64,000 nt of DNA from Chitinophagaceae bacterium (GCA_004322015.1 SCQT01000102.1:18854-82853); one strand, 5' to 3'; positions 1 through 8,447 are shown, numbered from the stretch's first letter. Numbers and translations are program-made. The notes: generated from the letters alone by a model not told the origin.

Positions 1-525
1 GTTCATGGCAATGGAAGCTAATTGCAAATAGGCGGCAGCCTTGCTTTCATTATCCGGCAATCCCGCACTGAGGGCTTTTTTCAGATAGTTTTCCGCATCC
101 TTGAGCTTGCTCTTTTGATAAGAGATAGTACCTAACTGGAAATAGGATTGGGCCTGCACTTCTTTCATGGGCGTGCCTAAGGAAACGCTTTTTTTCATAG
201 CGCTTTCCGCTGCATCTAAGTCCTGGTTGGTGCTGGCAATGATTGATTTTAAAAAATAATAAGTTGAACGGACCGGTTTGTATAATAATCCCGGGAATCT
301 TACCTTATCCAATATCTTCTGAGCGCCTTCCAGATCTGCATCTTCTAAATATTCCTGTGCCAGGCTTAGCGGGCCAATAAAAAAGTGCAGAAAGACCAGG
401 ATAATGCCTATCAGGTAAAATATCCAGGCAAGGCCTATTCCGCTGGTAAAAGTGAATATCACACTGATTATCAGCAATAGAACTCCTAAAAGCAGCCTGT
501 ATTTTATAAATAACTTCTTTACCAT
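1..525 (-). CDS. Membrane-anchored tetratricopeptide-repeat protein, 3' end outside the window
   Basis: The reading frame starts at ATG 525 and is still open at base 1, so at least 175 codons are present and the C-terminus is missing. The N-terminus (MVKKLFIKYRLLLG...) has a positive start and two hydrophobic segments at about residues 9-25 and 28-46, a helical hairpin in the membrane. From about residue 50 the sequence is helical and amphipathic, with TPR-like pairs such as AQEYLEDADLEGAQKIL and QSYFQLGTISYQKSKLKDAE, which suggests a protein-interaction scaffold facing the cytoplasm or periplasm. The family is inferred from the repeat pattern; the specific role is unknown. A TAnnTTTG promoter lies 20 nt upstream, so it need not be co-transcribed with the next gene. 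Confidence 0.7.
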   Translation of the reverse strand, partial: MVKKLFIKYRLLLGVLLLIISVIFTFTSGIGLAWIFYLIGIILVFLHFFIGPLSLAQEYLEDADLEGAQKILDKVRFPGLLYKPVRSTYYFLKSIIASTNQDLDAAESAMKKSVSLGTPMKEVQAQSYFQLGTISYQKSKLKDAENYLKKALSAGLPDNESKAAAYLQLASIAMN

Positions 526-544
526 ACCCCGTTGAATAAGGGCG

Positions 545-552
545 CAAAAGTA
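545..552 (-). promoter_or_regulatory. -7 box (TACTTTTG) for the TPR gene
   Basis: Read on the minus strand the sequence is TACTTTTG, an exact match to the Bacteroidota TAnnTTTG -7 element, ending 19 nt before ATG 525. Confidence 0.6.
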
Positions 553-578
553 AGAAAAAGCTGCCGTTTCCGGCGAGT

Positions 579-875
579 TTATCTGTCGTATTTACCGGTT
601 TTTTCTTCTATAGCCACATCAGCTTGTGGCCTGCGCTGGATTTTAATGTTTACCAGCACTTCTTCGGCGCCCGCATCAAAACAGGCCTTCTGCGCATCAT
701 CCACGATTTGCATCAGTTTGTCATAAGGTCCTTCCATTACCGTTTCGAAGGGGCAAACCCGGTATTTTACTCCTGATTTTTGAATCACTTCAATGGCTTT
801 ATCTACGACAGCATAGACTTTACCATCTTTTACTTTTGGCAAAACCTGAATGGCTAAATTGATATTATTGGGCAT
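579..875 (-). CDS. Thiamine-binding (MTH1187/YkoF-like) family protein
   Basis: This 98-residue protein opens with NLAIQVLPKVKDGKVYAVVD and ends with ...EEVLVNIKIQRRPQAD. That is the ferredoxin-like fold of the small MTH1187/DUF77 family (thiamine_BP), whose members form tetramers and bind thiamine or related ligands. The length is typical of single-domain members. The motif GVKYRVCPFETVMEGPYDKL in the middle is the conserved ligand-pocket region. The ligand here is not proven. It has its own -7 box 57 nt upstream and is cytoplasmic, with no signal or membrane segment. No thiamine biosynthesis gene lies nearby, so context does not refine the role. Confidence 0.8.
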   Translation of the reverse strand: MPNNINLAIQVLPKVKDGKVYAVVDKAIEVIQKSGVKYRVCPFETVMEGPYDKLMQIVDDAQKACFDAGAEEVLVNIKIQRRPQADVAIEEKTGKYDR

Positions 876-931
876 GTTAATTTGATTTTATTACGTTACA
901 TTACATAGAGAGGCATAGCGGCGCAGCTCTG

Positions 932-939
932 CAAATTTA
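932..939 (-). promoter_or_regulatory. -7 box (TAAATTTG) for the thiamine-binding protein gene
   Basis: The minus strand reads TAAATTTG between the methyltransferase stop and the gene starting at 875, matching the TAnnTTTG consensus. Confidence 0.5.
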
Positions 940-942
940 TTG

Positions 943-1734
943 TCAGAACCTCAACACAAAATGTTGTTTCTCCTTAAAATCTTTTCTGAAAAAAACCAAT
1001 CCCAGGAAAAATAAATCTATGGTCAAAGTTACGGCAGGATTTGCTTTAATAGTTTCCCACGCGGCTTCCATTTCATTTGTCCAGTGAATGTCATCAAAAA
1101 TGATCAGGCTGGAATCGTGTATTTGAGTCAGGCATTGGGAAAAATATCTGAGAGTAGGTTCTTTACGATGATTCCCGTCAATAAAGGCCATATCTAACTG
1201 CTGAATCCGACGCAGGACGGGGGCTAAGGTATCATCAAAATTTCCTCTTACAATGCTGATATTTTGGAGCTTGAGTTCCTGGAAAGTTTCTAAGGCAATA
1301 TCGGCTATTGCTTCCGAGCCTTCCAGCGTTTGGAGTTGTGAATGGGTGCCGGCAGATGCCAGGTAAGCGCCGGATATTCCTAAAGAGGTACCTAACTCTA
1401 TGATATTTTCCGGATGAAAATGATTCACTAATCGGAATAAAAGCTTACCGTATTTCGGAGATTTGGCTGCCGAACGAGCGATGTCGCAAACGCGCCTTTC
1501 TGTAACTTTTTGCAACGAAGCGCCTGCTCCCAGGTCGGAGACGGGGATCAGATGAGTGTCTGACAGAAGTTGTTTCCTGCGTTTTTCGATTGCCTCAAAT
1601 GCATAAAATGCACGCTTGTCATGAAGCACTTCCTGCGTGAACGTGAAAACAAAAGGAGAATGAACCGCATATGCCGTATCTGATTGCAGGAAATAACGGA
1701 TATATTTTAATGCAAAGCGTGTTTCAAGAGCCAT
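943..1734 (-). CDS. Class I SAM-dependent methyltransferase
   Basis: A 263-residue soluble protein. The central Rossmann-type motif IIELGTSLGISGAYLA is a SAM-binding motif I. It is followed by an acidic strand end (LEGSEAIADIA), DMAFIDGNHRKEPTL and LIIFDDIHW, the pattern of the O-methyltransferase/Methyltransf_24 group. The first ~100 residues are a helical cap. The substrate cannot be told from sequence; relatives annotated as O-methyltransferases act on small hydroxylated compounds. It has its own TACATTTG box 26 nt upstream and is divergent from the patatin gene, so it is probably monocistronic. Confidence 0.75.
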   Translation of the reverse strand: MALETRFALKYIRYFLQSDTAYAVHSPFVFTFTQEVLHDKRAFYAFEAIEKRRKQLLSDTHLIPVSDLGAGASLQKVTERRVCDIARSAAKSPKYGKLLFRLVNHFHPENIIELGTSLGISGAYLASAGTHSQLQTLEGSEAIADIALETFQELKLQNISIVRGNFDDTLAPVLRRIQQLDMAFIDGNHRKEPTLRYFSQCLTQIHDSSLIIFDDIHWTNEMEAAWETIKANPAVTLTIDLFFLGLVFFRKDFKEKQHFVLRF

Positions 1735-1759
1735 GTCCGTTTCAACGTTTTAAACAGGT

Positions 1760-1767
1760 CAAATGTA
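1760..1767 (-). promoter_or_regulatory. -7 box (TACATTTG) for the methyltransferase gene
   Basis: An exact TAnnTTTG match on the minus strand, 25 nt before ATG 1734. Confidence 0.55.
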
Positions 1768-1819
1768 GAACTAAATCCTCTTTAAACCGTATATAAGTAA
1801 TAGAAAGATAATCTGTTAA

Positions 1820-2752
1820 ATGAAAAGAGCTTTGGTACTCAGCGGCGGCGGCTCAAAAGGGGCTTTCCAGTATGGCGCTTTGCGGTATATCGTGGACCAT
1901 GAAATGCATGGCGGATTACCTGCATATTATTTTAATATTATTTCGGGCGTTTCTGTCGGATCGCTGAATGGGGTGATGCTGGCTCAAAATCATTTTGAAG
2001 CGCTTACCTATTTATGGGAAAATATTACAACGAAGGATATTTATAAGGGCAATTTGGATATTATAAGAATTTTCTGGAAGCTGTTAACTCACAAACTCGG
2101 TGTTCTCAACGACCAACCTTTGCAAGATTTAATTGATAAAAATATATCGCTGAAAGCAGTTGATCAAACGCATTGTGATTTTATGTTTGGAACCGTGTCT
2201 CTGGATTCAGGGCTGTATTATTCATTTCATGCGTATGATTTTGATGATGAAGATCAATTCAGGAACGGGATCCTGGCGTCGTCTTCCATGCCGGTACTTT
2301 GGCCTCCGGTAGCGGAAGTCCGCAATAAAGAAGGTATCCCGTTCCGGCAGTTGGTAGATGGCGGGATCAGGAATGTCAGTCCACTCGGGGATGTAATTGA
2401 TTATAATCCTGATGAAGTGGTGATCATCAATTGCAACGCACATGATTTCAAACCTTATCCCAATCCGGCGAAAAATATGATTAAAATTGCAGCCAGAGCA
2501 TTGACGGAGATTACCATTAACCAGATATTCCAGCAGGATATACGCGAGTTTCTACACATTAATGATATCATCAGCCAGTTACCGGATGGAGTGAAGGTAA
2601 AAAAGACGGATGGCACTTTTTATAAGAAATATAAAAGCATTTTGATTGAGCCTTCTTATGACCTGGGCGATGCGCTGGATTTCAGCAGGTATAAGATTGA
2701 CAGATCTATTCAAGAGGGTTATGAAGCCGCGAAGAAAACTTTTGAAGGTTAA
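1820..2752 (+). CDS. Patatin-like phospholipase
   Basis: A 310-residue patatin-family lipid acyl hydrolase. Visible catalytic elements in order are the oxyanion-hole loop GGGSKG (residues 9-14), the nucleophile elbow GVSVGSLNG with Ser45, and the catalytic DGG with Asp180. Together these form the Ser-Asp dyad of the family, which releases fatty acids from membrane lipids. There is no signal peptide, so it is probably cytosolic and acts on the inner membrane. The start follows directly on AATCTGTTAA and keeps the usual short N-terminus before the first beta strand. No obvious TAnnTTTG box precedes it. It converges on the downstream glycosyltransferase. Confidence 0.88.
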   Translation: MKRALVLSGGGSKGAFQYGALRYIVDHEMHGGLPAYYFNIISGVSVGSLNGVMLAQNHFEALTYLWENITTKDIYKGNLDIIRIFWKLLTHKLGVLNDQPLQDLIDKNISLKAVDQTHCDFMFGTVSLDSGLYYSFHAYDFDDEDQFRNGILASSSMPVLWPPVAEVRNKEGIPFRQLVDGGIRNVSPLGDVIDYNPDEVVIINCNAHDFKPYPNPAKNMIKIAARALTEITINQIFQQDIREFLHINDIISQLPDGVKVKKTDGTFYKKYKSILIEPSYDLGDALDFSRYKIDRSIQEGYEAAKKTFEG

Positions 2753-2783
2753 TGTGGTATTCAGTCCTTCGTACTGAGTATAT

Positions 2784-3623
2784 TTACTGCTTACCATTTA
2801 CCCCTTTAGGCTTTTTCTCTATTCCATAAGGTGTCCATGTCGGTTGTTCCTTTTTAGTTTTTCTGCGAATGTCTGCATTACGTTGAAGATCGGCCTGGTT
2901 TACGTAACCTCTTGAATGATCCAAATGAATACAAACAGCGCTGTAACGTATCTGAATCCCCTTTAATCCTTTATTCATCAGCCGTTCACCGAACTCACGG
3001 TCTTCGGCGCCATACCGCATCCGTTCATCAAACCCATTTACTTCTATAATATCTCTTTTCCACACGCTGGCGTTACCGCCATTCCATGTAGCTTTGGTAG
3101 GAGTGATCTTATTCATCATCTCCCCGGTTGATTTATTCTTTGTGAGCTTTAAATTTTTAACAAAAGATTGTTTTAATCCATGTCTGACCAGCCATTCTTT
3201 ATTAAAGGCTTTTTGATTTATGATATCCTCTTCACTGATCTTTTTACTTAAAGCCATGGGTAAACGAATGGCTCCACCTGAAAGAAAAGCACCCCGCTGC
3301 CTTTTTTCAACATGCACCTGTAAAAAATCTTTTCTCGGGATACAGTCTCCGTCAGAAAAAACAAGATAATCTGCCTGAGCGGTCACAATGGCTTTGTTTA
3401 AGATCTCACATTTCCTGAAACCCTTGTCCTCATGCCATACATGATGCAAAGAAAAATCAATTTGACGCTTTATTTTCTTTATAAGATCCGAAGTAGGCGC
3501 CGATGACCCGTCATCAGCGATGATCAGTTCAAAATCTTTGAAAGATTGACAGGAATATCCCCATAAAACTTTTTCCAGCCAGTCATGTGAATTATAAGTA
3601 GTAATAATCACAGATAGTTCCAT
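2784..3623 (-). CDS. Family 2 glycosyltransferase with galactosyltransferase-type C-terminal region
   Basis: The 279-residue protein begins MELSVIITTYNSHDWLEKVL, the GT-A nucleotide-sugar strand of GT2 enzymes. It carries IIADDGSS, the metal-binding VFSDGDCIP (DxD-like) and NGGNASVWKRDIIEVNGFDERM...AEDREFGERL, the acceptor region with the conserved ED base pair seen in Glyco_transf_7C proteins. A longer frame upstream exists, but ATG 3623 fits the family N-terminus and lies 24 nt after a -7 box. It is soluble and probably decorates surface polysaccharide or lipid. The donor sugar is unknown. It is divergent from a second GT2 gene. Confidence 0.85.
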   Translation of the reverse strand: MELSVIITTYNSHDWLEKVLWGYSCQSFKDFELIIADDGSSAPTSDLIKKIKRQIDFSLHHVWHEDKGFRKCEILNKAIVTAQADYLVFSDGDCIPRKDFLQVHVEKRQRGAFLSGGAIRLPMALSKKISEEDIINQKAFNKEWLVRHGLKQSFVKNLKLTKNKSTGEMMNKITPTKATWNGGNASVWKRDIIEVNGFDERMRYGAEDREFGERLMNKGLKGIQIRYSAVCIHLDHSRGYVNQADLQRNADIRRKTKKEQPTWTPYGIEKKPKGVNGKQ

Positions 3624-3647
3624 AAAAAAAATTAGTTTTACATCTTG

Positions 3648-3655
3648 CAAAAATA
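3648..3655 (-). promoter_or_regulatory. -7 box (TATTTTTG) for the GT2 gene
   Basis: The minus strand reads TATTTTTG 24 nt before ATG 3623. It lies in the 49-nt gap between the two divergent glycosyltransferase genes and supports the shorter start of the minus-strand gene. Confidence 0.55.
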
Positions 3656-3672
3656 GGTTTTTATACATACAA

Positions 3673-4548
3673 ATGATGCTGCAAGTATTAGTCATTATCG
3701 TAACCTACAATGGGGAAAAGTGGATAGAAGCCTGTTTAAATTGTTTGTCAAAGAGTGCTCGGGAAGCGTCTGTGATGATCATTGACAATGCATCTACGGA
3801 TAACACAAAAAAAATCATCAAAGATAAATTCCCTTCTTTTCAATTGATTGAAGAAGAAGATAATCTCGGCTTCGGGCAGGCAAATAATATCGGGATGAAA
3901 TATGCTGTGCAAAATGGATTCGATTACGTATTTCTATTGAATCAGGATGCGTATGTCTCTCCTGATACAATTTCCGTTTTAGCATCAATCCATGAAAAGC
4001 ACCCTGAATTCGGTATCATCAGCCCTTTACAACTCGATGGTAAAGGAAAAGCATTGGACGAATTATTCCGGAGATTTATTGTCAATAATTATCCGGAGGA
4101 TTTCGTGCAGAAGATAGAAAGCCATTCGGGAGATGTACCCGAAGTATTTCCAGTAAGGTTTGTCAATGCCGCTGCCTGGTTTATTTCAAAAGAATGCCTT
4201 CAAAAGGTGGGTTTATTTCATCCTTTATTTTACCATTACGGTGAGGATAATAACTATTGTTCCCGATCGCAATACCACGGCTTTAAAGCAGGTATCACAC
4301 CATTGGCTGCAGTATGTCATGATAAGATATATGACCACGACAGGCATAAACTATTGTTGCGCCAGATACATCTTGTTCCGTTATACATATTGCTGGATTT
4401 GAGAAAAAAAAGGACTCACGCGATTGTTGGCCACCTGGAAGATTATCGGTTATTATTGGAAAGGAATAAGATTTCACTCCTCCGATATAAGACGATTGGT
4501 TTTTTCGGAGTTCAAATGGATACTTCGAAACAGGAAGATTATATCTGA
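3673..4548 (+). CDS. Family 2 glycosyltransferase (rhamnosyltransferase-like)
   Basis: A 291-residue GT2 enzyme. The start MMLQVLVIIVTYNGEKWIEAC is the first GT-A strand. MIIDNASTDNT is the nucleotide-binding Asp, NLGFGQANNIGMKYA is the motif typical of WbbL/RfbF-like rhamnosyltransferases, and LLNQDAYVSPD holds the metal-binding Asp. The C-terminal part (AAAWFISKECLQKVGLFHPLFYHYGEDNNYCSR) is the acceptor domain. It is cytoplasmic and probably acts in surface glycan assembly. ATG 3673 or 3676 may be used. Only 49 nt separate it from the opposing GT2 gene, so the two may be co-regulated. The sugar specificity is inferred from family resemblance only. Confidence 0.85.
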   Translation: MMLQVLVIIVTYNGEKWIEACLNCLSKSAREASVMIIDNASTDNTKKIIKDKFPSFQLIEEEDNLGFGQANNIGMKYAVQNGFDYVFLLNQDAYVSPDTISVLASIHEKHPEFGIISPLQLDGKGKALDELFRRFIVNNYPEDFVQKIESHSGDVPEVFPVRFVNAAAWFISKECLQKVGLFHPLFYHYGEDNNYCSRSQYHGFKAGITPLAAVCHDKIYDHDRHKLLLRQIHLVPLYILLDLRKKRTHAIVGHLEDYRLLLERNKISLLRYKTIGFFGVQMDTSKQEDYI

Positions 4549-4619
4549 CGCCAGGGCAGAAATGAAAGATCTTTACTCTTGAGTATGCTGTTTTATTGCA
4601 GCGTTGATACTGATTTTTG

Positions 4620-4627
4620 TACTTTTG
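4620..4627 (+). promoter_or_regulatory. -7 box (TACTTTTG) only 4 nt before the threonylcarbamoyl-AMP synthase start
   Basis: TACTTTTG is followed by CCGC and GTG. The same geometry, -7 box then 4-7 bases then start codon, recurs at sufB and guaA. It implies an almost leaderless mRNA and fixes the GTG start at 4632. Confidence 0.65.
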
Positions 4628-4631
4628 CCGC

Positions 4632-5204
4632 GTGGACTTGCTTCATTATTCTGTTGAACAGGCGCTGCATGTCTTACGTGCGGGCGGTATTATTCTTTAT
4701 CCGACAGATACTGTCTGGGGTATTGGCTGCGATGCGACGGACGCAAAGGCTGTTTCCAGGGTTTTCCAATTGAAGCAACGAGACGATGCCAAGAGCATGA
4801 TCATTTTAGCTGCGGATGAGCGTGATATTTTGAAATATACCGCTAATCCCGATCCGGCAGTTTTTGATTATCTCCGGAACTCCGCCACACCTACCACTGT
4901 TATTTATGAAAATGCGCTTGGGCTTCCGGATAATTTAGTTAATCAGGATGGGAGTATTGCCATCCGGATAACGAAGGAGGTCTTTTGTAAAACATTGATC
5001 AAACGGCTGGGGAAACCCATTGTGTCCACTTCTGCCAATATAAGCGGACAACCTTCACCTAAGAGTTTTAGAGAGGTTTCAAAGGAAATTATCAGGGGCG
5101 TGGATTATGTGGTAGATTACAGGGAGCATGATGAAACAGAAGCCAAACCTTCCCGCATCATTAAATTAAAGGCAAACGGTGAGATCCTGGTAATCCGGGA
5201 ATGA
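4632..5204 (+). CDS. L-threonylcarbamoyladenylate synthase (Sua5/YciO/YrdC)
   Basis: The enzyme makes threonylcarbamoyl-AMP from threonine, bicarbonate and ATP, the first step of the t6A37 modification of ANN-decoding tRNAs. The hallmark KxR/SxN region is seen as GGIILYPTDTVWGIGCDATD near the N-terminus, with KQRDDAKSMIIL, KRLGKPIVSTSANISG and PSRIIKL further on. At 190 residues it is a single YrdC domain without the Sua5 C-terminal extension. I chose GTG 4632 rather than upstream TTG 4617 because a TACTTTTG promoter box overlaps the latter. It is cytoplasmic and monocistronic. Confidence 0.9.
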   Translation: MDLLHYSVEQALHVLRAGGIILYPTDTVWGIGCDATDAKAVSRVFQLKQRDDAKSMIILAADERDILKYTANPDPAVFDYLRNSATPTTVIYENALGLPDNLVNQDGSIAIRITKEVFCKTLIKRLGKPIVSTSANISGQPSPKSFREVSKEIIRGVDYVVDYREHDETEAKPSRIIKLKANGEILVIRE

Positions 5205-5303
5205 CCTGATATCTTACCTGTTTCCTCAACAAATTGTTAAAGTCGGTAATAAGAGAAAACTTTTTCTTTCAGGCTTCCGTAATTTTAAGGAAACTTATTT
5301 ATC

Positions 5304-5972
5304 ATGATTGCAGGATATCTTTTATTGGGAAGCATAGGTTTTTTTACCTTTGCTTCCTGCGCTTCAAAAGCAAATAATAATATGAATCATTTCAAAGAAC
5401 AGCCGGTGAGCGAAGAAATGGCGCCCGGCCATGATCAGTTAGATACAGCTACCTTCGCGGAGGGCTGCTTTTGGTGTACGGAATCTTTTTTCCAACAATT
5501 GAGAGGAGTTAAAAAAGTGGTAAGCGGCTATTCAGGCGGCTTTACACCCAATCCCACTTATGAAGAAGTGTGTTCTGGAACTACAGGCTATGCTGAAACC
5601 TGCAATATCATTTATGATCCGAAAGAGATCAGCTATGATATGCTGCTGGAAGCTTTCTGGGAAAGTCATGATCCAACCACGCTGAACAGGCAGGGCAACG
5701 ATATAGGCACTCAATACCGTTCGGTGATTTTTTATCATAACGAAATGCAGAAAGAAAAGGCCGAAAAGTATAAACAGAAACTGAATGCGGAAGGCGCTTA
5801 TGATAAGCCTGTTGTAACCGCGATAGAACCATATAAAAACTTTTATGCGGCAGAGAATTATCACCAGGATTATTATGAGAGAAATCCTAACCAGCCATAT
5901 TGCCAGATTGTCATACGGCCTAAATTAGAGAAATTCAAAAAGGTATTTAAAGATGAATTGAAAAGGGATTAG
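5304..5972 (+). CDS. msrA: Peptide-methionine (S)-S-oxide reductase, lipoprotein form
   Basis: MsrA reduces methionine-S-sulfoxide in oxidised proteins. The catalytic motif GCFWCTE carries Cys55, followed by [31 protein letters not shown] and the C-terminal [16 protein letters not shown]. The N-terminus [19 protein letters not shown] ends in a lipobox-like F-A-S-C with Cys19, so this copy is probably exported and anchored as a lipoprotein, repairing envelope proteins. An in-frame stop at 5286 rules out a longer start. Twelve nt separate it from queG, so the two may share a transcript. Confidence 0.93.
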   Translation: MIAGYLLLGSIGFFTFASCASKANNNMNHFKEQPVSEEMAPGHDQLDTATFAEGCFWCTESFFQQLRGVKKVVSGYSGGFTPNPTYEEVCSGTTGYAETCNIIYDPKEISYDMLLEAFWESHDPTTLNRQGNDIGTQYRSVIFYHNEMQKEKAEKYKQKLNAEGAYDKPVVTAIEPYKNFYAAENYHQDYYERNPNQPYCQIVIRPKLEKFKKVFKDELKRD

Positions 5973-5983
5973 TTCCATTAGTT

Positions 5984-6925
5984 ATGAATCCATCACAACG
6001 ATCAGCGATTATCAAATCTGTAACTGCAAAGTTGGGTTTTGATTACTGTGGCATAGCCAAAGCGGTTCGTTTGGATGAGGATGCCAGGCGATTGGAACAG
6101 TGGCTGAACAAGGGCATGAACGGAACTATGCAGTATATGGAGAATTATTTTGATTTACGCACTGATCCTACTAAATTAGTTCCAGGCGCTGAATCAGTCA
6201 TTACCTTAATGATGAATTATTATCCCGGAGAAATACAAAAGCCGGATACTCCTAAGATTTCCAAATATGCTTATGGGCAGGATTATCATCATGTCATCAG
6301 AAAAAAATTAAAGCAACTGTTACAATTTATAAGAGACCACATCGGAGAGGTGCAGGGGAGAGGGTTTGTGGATTCTGCGCCGGTGCTGGAGCGTAGCTGG
6401 GCGCAGAGAAGCGGGTTAGGATGGATAGGAAAGAATGGGAATCTTATCACCCGACAACACGGTTCTTTTTATTTTATAGCTACTTTGATTACGGATTTAA
6501 TATTGGATTATGACGATCCTTTTGCCAAAGATTATTGCGGGAGCTGCAGGCGATGTATAGATGCATGCCCTACCGATGCGATTCAGGAAAATAAAGTGAT
6601 TGATGGCAGCAAATGTATTTCTTACTTCACTATAGAATTAAAAGAACAACTGATCCCTGATGAAATGCAGGGGAAATTTAAGGATTGGGTCTTTGGATGT
6701 GATATTTGCCAGGATGTGTGCCCGTGGAATCGTTTTGCCGTTCCGCAACAGGAGCAGGCATTCACTCCTGTTCCCGAAGTGCTGAATTTTACGACCGGTG
6801 ATTGGGAAGCATTAACGGAGGAAAAATTCAATGAAATATTTCAGCACTCTCCAATCAAAAGGAGTAAATACGCAGGTATCAGAAGGAATCTGAGATTTAT
6901 TCAACAAAAAAACAAAACGCCCTGA
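5984..6925 (+). CDS. queG: Epoxyqueuosine reductase
   Basis: QueG catalyses the last step of queuosine synthesis, reducing the epoxide in tRNA at position 34 with cobalamin and two 4Fe-4S clusters. The 313-residue protein shows FDYCGIAKA at the N-terminus, the catalytic-region [23 protein letters not shown] stretch, the first cluster motif [16 protein letters not shown] and the second [11 protein letters not shown]. The length is that of the core enzyme without the C-terminal HEAT domain found in E. coli. It is cytoplasmic, 12 nt after msrA. The stop codon lies inside a hairpin that probably terminates the opposing hpd transcript. Confidence 0.94.
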   Translation: MNPSQRSAIIKSVTAKLGFDYCGIAKAVRLDEDARRLEQWLNKGMNGTMQYMENYFDLRTDPTKLVPGAESVITLMMNYYPGEIQKPDTPKISKYAYGQDYHHVIRKKLKQLLQFIRDHIGEVQGRGFVDSAPVLERSWAQRSGLGWIGKNGNLITRQHGSFYFIATLITDLILDYDDPFAKDYCGSCRRCIDACPTDAIQENKVIDGSKCISYFTIELKEQLIPDEMQGKFKDWVFGCDICQDVCPWNRFAVPQQEQAFTPVPEVLNFTTGDWEALTEEKFNEIFQHSPIKRSKYAGIRRNLRFIQQKNKTP

Positions 6926-6938
6926 AGAATTCAGAGCG
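6918..6938 (-). terminator. Probable terminator of hpd, overlapping the queG stop
   Basis: CGCCCTGAA, loop GAA, TTCAGAGCG forms a 9-bp stem with one C-A mismatch. On the minus strand it is followed by GTTTTGTTTTTTTG, a T-rich run suited to intrinsic termination of the hpd mRNA. The last codons of queG lie within it. Confidence 0.6.
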
Positions 6939-6968
6939 CTTGCTTTCGGTTTTGGTGAAAAGGACCCG

Positions 6969-8093
6969 TTACAGATTTCCGCGCAGAGCCTGTTCTCTTT
7001 CTATGGCTTCGAACAGGGCTTTAAAATTACCTGCGCCAAAAGATTGTGCTCCTTTGCGTTCAATGATCTCAAAAAAAACAGTAGGACGAACCTGCACCGG
7101 CTTGGTAAATATTTGTAAAAGATACCCTTCCTCGTCGCGGTCCACTAATATCCCTAACCTTTTTAAAGGAGCAGCATTCTCATCTATCTTTCCTACTCTT
7201 TCAAGCAAATGATCATAATAAGTTGAAGGAACTTTCAAAAACTCCACACCCCTTTCATGTAATTCAGTGACCGTTTCTATAATATTATTGGTAGCCATGG
7301 CCACATGCTGGACACCCTCACTGCGATAATAATCGAGATATTCTTCTATCTGTGATTTCTTTTTTCCCTCTGCGGGCTCATTGATCGGGAATTTAATCCT
7401 GCCGTTGCCATTACTCATTACTTTACTCATGAGAGCAGAATATTCCGTAGTGATAGTCTTGTCATCAAAAGAAATAAGATTGCGGAACCCCATGACCTCC
7501 TCATAAAATTTGACCCATCGGTTCATTTCATTCCAACCGACATTGGCCACACAATGATCCACATGAAGCAATCCAGTATTTTTAGTTTTAAAATGAGGAT
7601 CCCATGGCTGGTATCCGGGCAGGAAAGCGCCGTGATAATTTTTCCTTTCCACAAAAACATGTACTGTATCGCCATACAGGCGGATACCGCTCCTTTTTAC
7701 CTCTCCCTGTTCATCCTGTTCAACGACCGGTTCCAAATAAGGCTCGGCCCCCCGTTTTACAGTTTCATTAAAAGATTTTTCGGCATCGTCCACCCATAAT
7801 GCCAGCGCCTTTACGCCATCGCCGTGTTTCCACACGTGTCCGGCAATATCACCTTCGGGCTGTAAGGGAGAGGTCAGCACCAACCGGATCTTATGTTGCT
7901 GAAGCACATAAGAAGCGCGATCCCGGATACCTGTCTCGGGACCTGCATAAGCAAGCGGTTGAAATCCAAAAGCAGACTGATAATAATGGGCCGCTTGTTT
8001 AGAATTTCCCACATAAAATTCGATATAATCCGTTCCATTGACCGGAAGAAAATCTTTGGTTATATTCTTTTTGATTTCAGTCATCGTTTCCAT
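6969..8093 (-). CDS. hpd: 4-hydroxyphenylpyruvate dioxygenase
   Basis: A 374-residue non-haem Fe(II) dioxygenase converting 4-hydroxyphenylpyruvate to homogentisate in tyrosine catabolism. Two vicinal-oxygen-chelate halves are visible: FYVGNSKQAAHYYQSAFGFQ in the first and LLHVDHCVANVGWNEMNRWV in the second. The probable iron ligands are the His of VDHCV, the His of VQHVAMATNN and the Glu of FFEIIER. The C-terminal gate helix (GAGNFKALFEAIEREQALRG) is intact. It is cytosolic and implies an aerobic lifestyle. No hmgA or fah lies adjacent. A candidate 31-codon leader ORF and a promoter lie upstream. Confidence 0.95.
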   Translation of the reverse strand: METMTEIKKNITKDFLPVNGTDYIEFYVGNSKQAAHYYQSAFGFQPLAYAGPETGIRDRASYVLQQHKIRLVLTSPLQPEGDIAGHVWKHGDGVKALALWVDDAEKSFNETVKRGAEPYLEPVVEQDEQGEVKRSGIRLYGDTVHVFVERKNYHGAFLPGYQPWDPHFKTKNTGLLHVDHCVANVGWNEMNRWVKFYEEVMGFRNLISFDDKTITTEYSALMSKVMSNGNGRIKFPINEPAEGKKKSQIEEYLDYYRSEGVQHVAMATNNIIETVTELHERGVEFLKVPSTYYDHLLERVGKIDENAAPLKRLGILVDRDEEGYLLQIFTKPVQVRPTVFFEIIERKGAQSFGAGNFKALFEAIEREQALRGNL

Positions 8094-8172
8094 GGTATAA
8101 TTTTTAAGTGCTTATAAAAGTGAAACACTTTTCAATCCGTTTCGTTTGAAAACAGGCCATTCTGAGCCAAGA

Positions 8173-8268
8173 TCAGGCTTGAAATGAATCCATGGCAAGC
8201 GTACTCATCAGGAAATAATAATGGGTACGCTGATCATCGAAAACCGGGTATGATTTAACGGCGGACAT
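8173..8268 (-). CDS. Candidate 31-residue leader ORF upstream of hpd
   Basis: Between the -7 box (8289-8282) and hpd lies an open frame ATG 8268 to TGA 8173 that would encode MSAVKSYPVFDDQRTHYYFL plus 11 more residues. Its start is 13 nt downstream of the box, so it would be the first ORF of the transcript, ending 79 nt before hpd. It contains three aromatic Tyr and two Phe in 31 residues, which would be notable for a leader of a tyrosine-degradation gene, but this is speculation. No Shine-Dalgarno is visible. It may equally be chance. Confidence 0.25.
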   Translation of the reverse strand: MSAVKSYPVFDDQRTHYYFLMSTLAMDSFQA

Positions 8269-8281
8269 GTAAACGTTTGGG

Positions 8282-8289
8282 CAAATATA
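8282..8289 (-). promoter_or_regulatory. -7 box (TATATTTG) of the hpd transcript
   Basis: An exact TAnnTTTG match on the minus strand, about 190 nt upstream of hpd. It implies a long leader. Confidence 0.5.
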
Positions 8290-8403
8290 GCGTACTTTAA
8301 AAGTAACCGCAGCCTGACCGAAATTGATATTTTCAGTCAATTGAGGGTGCGTGTAAGAGGAAACTTTAATTCCTTCCGTATTAATTGTTTATTTTAAAAC
8401 AAA

Positions 8404-8426
8404 AAGGCTGTTTTTTACACAGCCTT
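8404..8426 (-). terminator. Terminator downstream of tRNA-Leu
   Basis: AAGGCTGT (8404-8411) and ACAGCCTT (8419-8426) form a perfect 8-bp stem with a 7-nt loop. On the minus strand it is followed by TTGTTTTAA, and it lies 22 nt after the tRNA 3' end. Confidence 0.7.
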
Positions 8427-8447
8427 AAAAAAATAGAATTTTTGAAG

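Larger units (their letters stand above)
8094..8447. other. Intergenic stretch between hpd and tRNA-Leu
   Basis: This 354-nt gap holds the hpd leader with a candidate small ORF, a minus-strand -7 box at 8282-8289 and, at its right end, the terminator of tRNA-Leu. The remaining ~110 nt (8290-8403) show no reading frame or structure I can support. Confidence 0.5.

Noticed and set aside
7554..7799. Plus-strand ORF opposite hpd
   Set aside because: It lies wholly antisense to the conserved dioxygenase and lacks a promoter or start signal.
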